This document shows, in pieces, positions 1 to 5,039 of a stretch of DNA of 5,039 nt; within the stretch, counting starts at the first letter, position 1; every line of letters begins with the position of its first letter. This DNA is from Pseudomonadota bacterium. Its GTDB lineage: Bacteria > Desulfobacterota > Desulfobacteria > Desulfobacterales > Desulfobacteraceae. The DNA is taken from positions 1 to 5,039 of the forward strand of contig JAHIVS010000390.1 in the NCBI GenBank assembly GCA_018816605.1, read 5' to 3'. Both the position numbers and the translations under genes were made by a program. A model generated the notes under the pieces. That model searched no databases and was not told the origin of the DNA. It saw only the letters and a list, made by a program, of their open reading frames with translations.

Positions 1-320
1 TCATGGGCTTCAAACAGGGGTTTTGCAATATTGTATCCGGGCCACTGGTGTGAGCAGACCGGGGTCCAGGCAGCCGGGATAAAGGAGATCAATACATTTT
101 TTTTCCCTCTGAACCGGCTCAGGGTGATTGATTTTCCCGAGACCGCCGGCAGGGTAAAATCCGGCGCGCTCTGGCCCAGACCTATGAGAAGCTCGCTGTC
201 TAAGGGCGCAAGCAGGCCCGGGTCGTATATTTTTTTTCCATAGGCAGCAGAGGCTCCCAGGGACACTGCCGGCAGGACAAGGAACAAAAAAACCATTCCC
301 GCGCAGATATTTGTTTTCAT
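1..320 (-). CDS. Exported peroxiredoxin (AhpC/TSA family), 3'-partial
   Basis: The first 106 codons of a gene running off the left edge, read directly from the minus strand. Residues 1-26 (MKTNICAGMVFLFLVLPAVS then LGASAA) look like a signal peptide with a possible A-S-A cleavage site, so the protein is probably periplasmic. The peroxiredoxin domain begins near residue 49 with GQSAPDFTLPAVSGKSITLS. Residues 82-89 are PAAWTPVC, an exact match to the PxxxTxxC motif, making Cys89 the peroxidatic cysteine with Pro82 and Thr86 beside it. Peroxiredoxins reduce H2O2 and organic peroxides using thiols. The resolving cysteine and conserved Arg would lie beyond the edge, so 1-Cys, 2-Cys and BCP types cannot be told apart. 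The SD GAGGAG (326-331) overlaps the stop of the thioredoxin-like gene and supports this start. The CPIC protein encoded just upstream is a candidate reductant, by position only. Confidence 0.85.
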   Translation of the reverse strand, partial: MKTNICAGMVFLFLVLPAVSLGASAAYGKKIYDPGLLAPLDSELLIGLGQSAPDFTLPAVSGKSITLSRFRGKKNVLISFIPAAWTPVCSHQWPGYNIAKPLFEAH

Positions 321-325
321 TGGAT

Positions 326-333
326 CTCCTCTA
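326..333 (-). promoter_or_regulatory. Stop codon / Shine-Dalgarno overlap before the peroxiredoxin gene
   Basis: On the minus strand the TAG stop of the thioredoxin-like gene (331-333) shares a base with GAGGAG (326-331), 5 nt before the peroxiredoxin ATG at 318-320. This indicates translational coupling of the two thiol-redox genes and fixes the start of the partial peroxiredoxin. Confidence 0.75.
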
Positions 334-891
334 CAGCTTCAAACCCGATGCCCGGATCAGGGTTTCTAAAAACGCTTTGGGGTCCGTGATCTCTCCGGAC
401 TGGGAATAAAAAATTTCAAGACCTTTGTTTTTATGGGGTTTTAACCCGACAAAATGCGGGGTGCCCACCTCTCCGATTCGTTTGTGGATCTCAAAATTTG
501 TGTCACTGAACAGGGGAAATCGGATCTGGTAATTTTCTTTGAAAAACTCCACCTCAAAGGCGGAATTCCCCGCACCAATACCAATGAGTTTTACCTGATC
601 CTTCAGGGATGGGTTTGCCTGAATCATCTCAAACACTGAATTTACATCCGCGGCTTCCCGCTGGCAAATGGGGCAGTACATGGAAAAGATCTCAATGATC
701 AGGATCTTGGTCTGGATCTGATTTAAGGCGAAAAGCTCCCCTTTTTTTTCAAGTCCCAGATAGCCGACATGGGCGGCATCTTCCGGAACCGGGAGCCTGA
801 AATCAAGATCCATTTTTATCGGGTCGCACAGGCCGGTTGCCCAGGGTATCAAGAAAGCGGTCATCACCAGGAGGGCAAGGTATTTTTTCAT
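331..891 (-). CDS. Exported thioredoxin-fold protein (TlpA/ResA-like redoxin) with CPIC active site
   Basis: Protein of 186 aa when started at the SD-supported ATG. Residues 1-20 (MKKYLALLVMTAFLIPWATG) form a signal peptide with K2/K3, a hydrophobic core and an A-T-G signal peptidase I site, so the mature protein should be periplasmic. Cys22 follows at once but the preceding residue is Leu, so a lipobox is unlikely. The thioredoxin-like domain spans about 45-183, with a beta strand (ILIIEIFS), the redox motif Y72-C73-P-I-C76 and the cis-proline loop GTPHFV (Thr144-Pro145). The expected role is a thiol-disulfide reductase or oxidant-handling protein; the partner is unknown and no DsbD/CcdA electron donor is visible. 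The ORF can be read further upstream into fdhE, but that extension has no SD and would bury the signal peptide. It lies 34 nt after fdhE and 10 nt before the peroxiredoxin gene, so all are probably one transcript. Confidence 0.85.
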   Translation of the reverse strand: MKKYLALLVMTAFLIPWATGLCDPIKMDLDFRLPVPEDAAHVGYLGLEKKGELFALNQIQTKILIIEIFSMYCPICQREAADVNSVFEMIQANPSLKDQVKLIGIGAGNSAFEVEFFKENYQIRFPLFSDTNFEIHKRIGEVGTPHFVGLKPHKNKGLEIFYSQSGEITDPKAFLETLIRASGLKL

Positions 892-897
892 GGTCAT

Positions 898-906
898 ATC
901 TCCTTT
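898..906 (-). promoter_or_regulatory. Shine-Dalgarno that decides the start of the thioredoxin-like gene
   Basis: The minus strand reads AAAGGAGAT here. The GGAG core is 8 nt from the ATG at 889-891 but only 2 nt from the ATG at 895-897, so the downstream ATG is the likely start. That start also puts a good signal peptide at the very N-terminus and removes an unlikely 43-residue extension overlapping the 3' end of fdhE. Confidence 0.75.
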
Positions 907-925
907 TTCGCGGCAAGGATTATTT

Positions 926-1807
926 TTAGGCTTTTGTTTTTGTGAAAGGTCCGGTATACCCTTTTTCCTGGGCCTTAAAATCCAGGTGCAGGGTGGTAAT
1001 CTGTTCCAGTTTCGGGACAAAGGCCCGGTCCAGCTGCCGTAAATCCACCAGTTTTAAATAATGGCGGCAATTGTCGCACACATACACCCGGTATTCTTTT
1101 TCTTCATTGGAAAAAAAATATTCCTGGCCCTGCTGGTCAGGGGTATCACAGAATACACATCCCATGCGAAGGGTCAGCCACTCGTGGGCGCAGAGACTGC
1201 ACAATAAAAACCGTTTTCCCTCCTGGTCCAGAAAGGCGGTGTCCGGATGGCTGCCGCAAACAGGGCAGTATCCTTTTTTAAATTCAGCTCCCTCCTTAAG
1301 ATAGGCCGACAACTGGGCCGAACAGGACTGGATGGAGGGTGCCATGGCACTGAAGGCAAAAAGGGACAATTCATCTGCCGGTATATCAAGCTTTTTGGCC
1401 ATGGGTTCCAGATCCTGGTCGCTGAGCAGGGTTGCAAAAACAGATGCAAGGTTAAGATCTCCACCAATGAGGGCGTCTGAAAGCCTTTTTCCGCTGGTGG
1501 AAAGTTTGGGTGCATGGGCCATAGCCAAATTGCAGATTTGTCTGAAAAGGCTGTCTGCCTGCTCTGGGTCAATTAAAAACTGGGAAGGGTCGATCAGGGG
1601 CATGGCATTGTCTTGTTTGAGTGCCAGAAGCCCGGGGTCCAGGACAATGGGATCAAGCTGAATTCGGCTTAAACTTTGGGCCTGGGCCACGAACACCTGC
1701 CCATAAAAATCTATCAAAGCGCCATAGGCAGGTCTTGCTTTCTGCAATATGCCGGCGGCCCGTAATATCTCTTGTGTTGAAATCGCTGGTCTGCACATCT
1801 GGGTCAT
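926..1807 (-). CDS. fdhE: FdhE-family formate dehydrogenase accessory/maturation protein
   Basis: Cytoplasmic protein of 293 aa, close to the usual size of about 300 for FdhE (E. coli 309). FdhE proteins bind the formate dehydrogenase catalytic subunit before Tat export and are needed for an active enzyme. The C-terminal half is rubredoxin/zinc-ribbon-like, with four CxxC pairs: C181-C184 (GYCPVCGSHP), C203-C206 (LLCSLCAHEW), C217-C220 (GCVFC) and C244-C247 (CDNCRHYLK). These match the order and spacing of E. coli FdhE, including the closing QEKGY motif. The N-terminal part is helical and less conserved. There is no signal peptide or membrane segment. The ATG at 1805-1807 has AAGGA 8 nt upstream; a second ATG three codons in (M4) is a weaker alternative. 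Lying directly behind fdhAB supports the call, with FdhA as the presumed client. Confidence 0.93.
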   Translation of the reverse strand: MTQMCRPAISTQEILRAAGILQKARPAYGALIDFYGQVFVAQAQSLSRIQLDPIVLDPGLLALKQDNAMPLIDPSQFLIDPEQADSLFRQICNLAMAHAPKLSTSGKRLSDALIGGDLNLASVFATLLSDQDLEPMAKKLDIPADELSLFAFSAMAPSIQSCSAQLSAYLKEGAEFKKGYCPVCGSHPDTAFLDQEGKRFLLCSLCAHEWLTLRMGCVFCDTPDQQGQEYFFSNEEKEYRVYVCDNCRHYLKLVDLRQLDRAFVPKLEQITTLHLDFKAQEKGYTGPFTKTKA

Positions 1808-1824
1808 GGGGTGTTTCCTTGGAA

Positions 1825-1850
1825 AACCCCGGGGAAATTTCCCCGGGGTT
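1825..1850. promoter_or_regulatory. 26-bp perfect GC-rich palindrome (RNA hairpin) between fdhB and fdhE
   Basis: A perfect inverted repeat with 13-base arms: two CCCCGGGG blocks separated by AAATTT and flanked by AA and TT. As RNA it could form a stem of about 11 bp, eight of them G-C, closed by an AAUU loop. On the minus (coding) strand only four T's follow before CCAAGG, so it is a poor intrinsic terminator; on the plus strand no T-run follows. The fdhE SD (AAGGA, 1816-1820) begins 4 nt past the stem and lies 8 nt before the fdhE ATG. Plausible roles are partial termination or attenuation, a 3' mRNA stabiliser that sets the fdhAB to fdhE ratio, or a protein-binding operator. The structure is seen; its role is inferred. 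Confidence 0.7.
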
Positions 1851-1880
1851 AGGGTTAGAAATGGTTACAAATGAACCTGT

Positions 1881-2594
1881 TTATACCTTCATCAGCCTGG
1901 CAAAGGGCCCCATCATCTTGCGGATGGCAACTGCCCGGCTCATGTTTTTCCGGTCCGTGCTTGCCACGGCATACTCGGCATAAAGGTCGGGATCATGGGC
2001 CGTAAGGTAGATGACATTGAGGTCATCCGGGTTCAGGAGCATGGCTTTGGGGTATTTTTTCTGGATGGTTTTCAGCCGTGTCTGGGCCAATGCCATCATC
2101 TCTTCCCTGTCGCCAAAGTTCATGGTTCCGGTGGGGCAGGTCTGAACGCAGGCGGGTTTCAATCCGTTGTGGACCCTGTCGTTGCACATGTCACACTTGG
2201 AAATGCTGCCGTCCGGACCTTTTCTGGGGATATTATAGGGACAGGAGCCGATGATGGCATCGGCATCCAGCCCCTTGGTTTGGGCCGTGTACAGGATTGC
2301 ACCGGTGGCGGTATCCTGGTAAATGGCATTGGGGTCAAAGGCGGTTTCAAGGCACGGGGCATCAATGCAGTGGCGGCACTGGTCCGGGAAAAAAAGCCAG
2401 TTGAGCTGGTTGTCTATGACCGTCTCGTTCATTTTCACCAGCTTGTAGGTGGAAAAAGAGAGGTCTGCCGGATTTTGAAAGCTGCCAGTGTTCACCGTGG
2501 CTTCTGCCGGCAGGTCGTGCCATTGCTTGCATGCCACCTGGCAGCCTCTGCAGGCTGTACAAACGGTTGTATCGATAAAAAATGATTTTGTCAT
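1881..2594 (-). CDS. fdhB: Formate dehydrogenase iron-sulfur (beta) subunit, soluble periplasmic type
   Basis: Electron-transfer subunit of 237 aa that takes electrons from FdhA and passes them on through [4Fe-4S] clusters. It opens with FFIDTTVCTACRGCQVACKQW. The 12 cysteines are C12, C15, C18, C22, C73, C76, C81, C118, C134, C137, C149 and C153, enough for three clusters. By family pattern the likely sets are C12/15/18/153, C22/134/137/149 and C73/76/81/118. The motif at 73-85 has Ala85 where a classic ferredoxin motif has its fourth Cys, as I recall for the D. gigas small subunit. There is no signal peptide, so export would be as a passenger on the Tat signal of FdhA. There is also no C-terminal transmembrane helix, unlike E. 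coli FdnH/FdoH. The tail (212-237) is strongly basic. The start is set by a strong AAGGAGG 9 nt upstream; the gap to fdhA is 14 nt. Confidence 0.96.
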   Translation of the reverse strand: MTKSFFIDTTVCTACRGCQVACKQWHDLPAEATVNTGSFQNPADLSFSTYKLVKMNETVIDNQLNWLFFPDQCRHCIDAPCLETAFDPNAIYQDTATGAILYTAQTKGLDADAIIGSCPYNIPRKGPDGSISKCDMCNDRVHNGLKPACVQTCPTGTMNFGDREEMMALAQTRLKTIQKKYPKAMLLNPDDLNVIYLTAHDPDLYAEYAVASTDRKNMSRAVAIRKMMGPFARLMKV

Positions 2595-2611
2595 GTTGGG
2601 TCGCCTCCTTA
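2595..2611 (-). promoter_or_regulatory. fdhA stop codon overlapping the fdhB Shine-Dalgarno
   Basis: On the minus strand the fdhA stop TAA (2609-2611) runs directly into AAGGAGG (2604-2610), followed by a 9-nt spacer and the fdhB ATG at 2592-2594. The full anti-16S match and the overlap with the stop indicate tight translational coupling, fitting two subunits made in equal amounts. The site also fixes the fdhB start. Confidence 0.85.
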
Positions 2612-5039
2612 CAGCTTTGTCACGTTGACCATGAATGCTTTGGTTTCAGGAATCCGGGTATTGGGATCTCCGGCCGGGGGGGTCAGAAGATTGGCGCTTT
2701 CTTCCGCGCCCGTGGAAGGCCAGCGCCATCCATAGTGCCAGGGGATTCCTACCTGGTGAACCGTTGCATATCCGATTTTAAAGGGTTTGAACCGTTTGGT
2801 GACAACTGCGATGCAATCAAGACTTGCCCGGGCGGAACTGACCTTCACCCGTTCTCCGTTTTCAATGCCCCGCAGCTTGGCCAGTTCCTCGCTCATCTCC
2901 ACAAACACATTGGGCTGAAGTTCCATGAGCCATTCCTGGGGACGGGTCATAAGGCCCGTCTGCCAGTGTTCGGTCACCCGGTAGGTGGTGCCCACAAAGG
3001 GAAAGCGGGGATCGCAGGTGGCATGCTGGTCATCCTTGGTCGAATAGACAACCGCAGTGGGGTTGATCATCTGGGAGGAAAAATAGTTTTTTTCAACCGG
3101 GCACTCAAGGGGTTCGTAATGCTCGGGAAAAGGACCGTCTGCCAGGCCCGGGCCAAAAATCTGTCCATAGCCGTGCTTTCTCATGATAAAGGGAGATTTG
3201 GCATCCGTTCGTTTGGTTCCATCCGGGTTTTCCAGGGGATACCAGCCGCCGTCGGGCACATCTCCGGTCCATTTGTTCGTAACATACTTGCCGTCTTTTA
3301 CCTCTCCTTCAAAGCGAACCACCCAGTTTTTTTCATCCCAGGGCTGTCCCTTGGGATCCACGGAGGCGCGGTTGTAGATAATTCTCCGGTTGACCGGCCA
3401 GCACCAGGCAAATTCCGGGTAAAGCCCGATGTTGTTGACGGCATCCTTTTGGGAGCGCCGGGCCGACATGTTGCCTTTTTCCGTATAGGAATTGCAATAG
3501 AGCCAGTTGCCCGACGAGGTGGACCCGTCAGCCTGTAAAAAGGCAAAGCTTGGGACCAGGGTCCCTTTTTTATAGACGGTTCCCTTAATCTCGGTGTCCT
3601 GGATAAAATAGCCGTTGATTTCCTTGGCAGTCTTATGGGGATCATAGACACCGGCCGTTTCATAATCCCATTTCAAGTTTTTAATGGGGTCGGCAAATTT
3701 CCCGTCTTTCTTGTATTCTTCCTTGATCAGGTGGCCCAGGTGCATGATGATGTCCCCGTCGGGACGGCTGTTGCCCAAGGGTTTTGGACCTGGGTATCGC
3801 CACTGCATCCAGCGCCCGGAGTTGGTGATGCTGCCTTCCTTTTCAACGGAAACAGAGGCCGGCAGCATGAACACTTCGGTCTTGACCTTGGAGGGATCCA
3901 CGCCCGGGCCGTGCCAGAAGGAACCGGTTTCATTGTCAAACAGGTTCACATTGACCATCCAGTCCAGCTTTTCCAGGGATTTTCTGATTTTGCCGGCATT
4001 GGAGCCGGAACAGGCAGGGTTTTGTCCCCAGGCAAAGAATCCGTTGATTTCTTCCTTGTACATGGCATCAAACAGATCAAACCAGGAATAGGCTTTGTCA
4101 TCATCCACCTTGGGCAGCCAATTGTAACCAAATTCGTTGGCCGCTGTGGCGTTTTCTCCAAAAAAGGATTTGAGCAGGCTCACGGAATATTTGGGATAGT
4201 TCTGCCACCAGTTGGCGGACAGGGGATCATTGCTTTTGGGGGTCCATTTGGTATTATAGGCCTCTAAACTTGTATTGGAGGCTTTGGGGGTCTTCAGATA
4301 CCCGGGCCAGATATGCCACAAAAGGCAATGGTCCGTGGAACCCTGGACATTGGATTCACCCCGAAGGGCATTCACCCCTCCACCGGCAACCCCCATGTTG
4401 CCCAGCAGCAGCTGGATCATGGCCATGGTCCGGATGATCTGGGTGCCTACGGTATGCTGGGTCCAGCCCATGGCATACATGATGGTTCCCGCCTTCCCCC
4501 TGGCACCGCTGGCCGCATAGGTTTTATATACTTCCAGAAGGTCTTGCTTGGGGGTTCCTGTGACACTGGACACCTTGTCCAAATCATAGCGGTTGTAATG
4601 GGTCTTCATCAGCTGGAAAACGCTTCGTTCATGGGCCAGGGTCCGGTCCATTTTGGGGATTCCCTTGTCGTCCATCTCAAAGGCCCACTTGGATTTGTCG
4701 TAACTGCCAAGGGACGGCCCGTCTCCTCCATTGGCCCCTTTGTAACCGGAGAAAAGACCATCTTTAAAAGAAAAATCCTTGCCCACAATAAAAGGCGCAT
4801 TGGTATAGGCAGCCGTATAGTCCTTATTATAAAGCTTGTTGTCCAGAATATACTTGATCATGCCGCCCAGGAATGCAATATCGGTTCCGGATCTAAGGCT
4901 CGCATAAATGTCTGCCTTGGAAGAGGTCCGTGTGAACCTCGGATCCACGGAGATGAGCTTGGCGCCTTTTTCCATGGCCTGGATAACATATTTGAAGGAG
5001 ATGGGATGATTTTCGGCAGCATTGCTGCCCATGATGAGA
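2609..5039 (-). CDS. fdhA: Formate dehydrogenase catalytic (alpha) subunit, molybdopterin oxidoreductase family, 5'-partial
   Basis: Large subunit that interconverts formate and CO2 at a Mo- or W-bis(pterin guanine dinucleotide) centre, probably in the periplasm. About 809 codons are visible. The reading frame stays open to the window edge and the first Met (5030-5032) lies inside the conserved stretch LIMGSNAAENHP, so it is not the start. Roughly 200 residues are missing; in this family they carry the Tat signal, the [4Fe-4S] cysteines and the active-site Sec or Cys. Counting from that Met, residues 29-60 (VDPRFTRTSSKADIY, then SGTDIAFLGG) are typical of the family. LRGESNVQGSTD at 222-234 holds Arg224, the likely equivalent of the catalytic arginine R333 of E. 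coli FdhF. Residues 657-807, with FVGTTYRVTEHW and VGIPWHYGW, form the C-terminal pterin-dinucleotide-binding domain. The stop codon TAA overlaps the fdhB SD. Family assignment is firm; metal and Sec/Cys type cannot be decided here. Confidence 0.96.
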   Translation of the reverse strand, partial: LIMGSNAAENHPISFKYVIQAMEKGAKLISVDPRFTRTSSKADIYASLRSGTDIAFLGGMIKYILDNKLYNKDYTAAYTNAPFIVGKDFSFKDGLFSGYKGANGGDGPSLGSYDKSKWAFEMDDKGIPKMDRTLAHERSVFQLMKTHYNRYDLDKVSSVTGTPKQDLLEVYKTYAASGARGKAGTIMYAMGWTQHTVGTQIIRTMAMIQLLLGNMGVAGGGVNALRGESNVQGSTDHCLLWHIWPGYLKTPKASNTSLEAYNTKWTPKSNDPLSANWWQNYPKYSVSLLKSFFGENATAANEFGYNWLPKVDDDKAYSWFDLFDAMYKEEINGFFAWGQNPACSGSNAGKIRKSLEKLDWMVNVNLFDNETGSFWHGPGVDPSKVKTEVFMLPASVSVEKEGSITNSGRWMQWRYPGPKPLGNSRPDGDIIMHLGHLIKEEYKKDGKFADPIKNLKWDYETAGVYDPHKTAKEINGYFIQDTEIKGTVYKKGTLVPSFAFLQADGSTSSGNWLYCNSYTEKGNMSARRSQKDAVNNIGLYPEFAWCWPVNRRIIYNRASVDPKGQPWDEKNWVVRFEGEVKDGKYVTNKWTGDVPDGGWYPLENPDGTKRTDAKSPFIMRKHGYGQIFGPGLADGPFPEHYEPLECPVEKNYFSSQMINPTAVVYSTKDDQHATCDPRFPFVGTTYRVTEHWQTGLMTRPQEWLMELQPNVFVEMSEELAKLRGIENGERVKVSSARASLDCIAVVTKRFKPFKIGYATVHQVGIPWHYGWRWPSTGAEESANLLTPPAGDPNTRIPETKAFMVNVTKL

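Noticed and set aside
31..243. 70-codon open frame on the plus strand at the left end
   Set aside because: It is antisense to the peroxiredoxin, whose PxxxTxxC motif and signal peptide make the minus-strand reading clear.
892..1020. 43-residue N-terminal extension of the thioredoxin-like protein into fdhE
   Set aside because: It would overlap the conserved C-terminus of FdhE by 95 nt and place the signal peptide inside the protein; a well-spaced SD supports the start at 891.
1846..1866. Two GGGTTA units resembling a telomere-type repeat or tandem binding sites
   Set aside because: Only two units, partly formed by the edge of the palindrome; too short to claim a repeat.
1863..1877. Second small inverted repeat GGTT-N7-AACC just after the fdhB stop
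   Set aside because: The 4-bp arms are expected by chance and would not make a stable hairpin.
1995..2585. 196-codon open frame on the plus strand, antisense to fdhB
   Set aside because: It lies wholly inside fdhB on the opposite strand; its Gly/Val-rich translation is what the complement of the Cys/Pro/Asp-rich ferredoxin coding sequence would give.
2582..3538. 318-codon open frame on the plus strand, antisense to the 3' end of fdhA
   Set aside because: It mirrors a confidently identified catalytic subunit, resembles no family I recognise and has no convincing SD before its ATG. Long antisense frames are common opposite strongly codon-biased genes.
3635..4267. 210-codon open frame on the plus strand, antisense to the middle of fdhA
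   Set aside because: Low-complexity Gly/Phe/Val translation opposite conserved fdhA sequence, with no recognisable domain.
4697..4780. Gly/Lys/Asp-rich stretch in FdhA (SGYKGANGGDGPSLGSYDKS) as a possible odd insertion
   Set aside because: This region is a variable surface loop in formate dehydrogenases; the frame and flanking motifs are intact.

Overview
The window holds one co-directional gene cluster on the minus strand, transcribed from right to left: the catalytic subunit of a formate dehydrogenase (5' end outside the window), its iron-sulfur subunit, an FdhE-type maturation protein, a secreted thioredoxin-fold protein with a CPIC motif, and the start of a secreted peroxiredoxin (3' end outside the window). 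The gaps of 10 to 73 nt, the Shine-Dalgarno (SD) sequences before each start and the stop/SD overlaps point to a single operon. I saw no tRNA, rRNA, CRISPR array or mobile element.

The two formate dehydrogenase subunits look like the soluble, periplasmic FdhAB type known from sulfate-reducing bacteria such as Desulfovibrio gigas. The beta subunit has 12 cysteines, enough for three [4Fe-4S] clusters. It has no C-terminal membrane helix, and no cytochrome b (gamma) gene is present in the window. Together with the moderate GC content (about half, by eye), this suggests an anaerobic sulfate-reducing deltaproteobacterium (Desulfobacterota), perhaps of the Desulfobacter/Desulfobacula group. The assignment rests on protein resemblance recalled from memory, not on a search.

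Layout: 2609-5039 fdhA (partial), 1881-2594 fdhB, a 73-nt gap with a 26-bp perfect GC-rich palindrome just before the fdhE ribosome binding site, 926-1807 fdhE, 331-891 thioredoxin-like gene, 1-320 peroxiredoxin gene (partial).

Working model: FdhA oxidises formate (or reduces CO2) at a Mo/W-bis-pterin centre, FdhB passes the electrons to a periplasmic carrier such as a c-type cytochrome encoded elsewhere, and FdhE prepares the catalytic subunit in the cytoplasm before Tat export. The two downstream thiol proteins are probably exported to the same compartment and may protect the enzyme from oxidants or keep thiols reduced; that link is inferred from gene order only. The most interesting points are this formate dehydrogenase plus thiol-redox gene arrangement and the palindrome between fdhB and fdhE.
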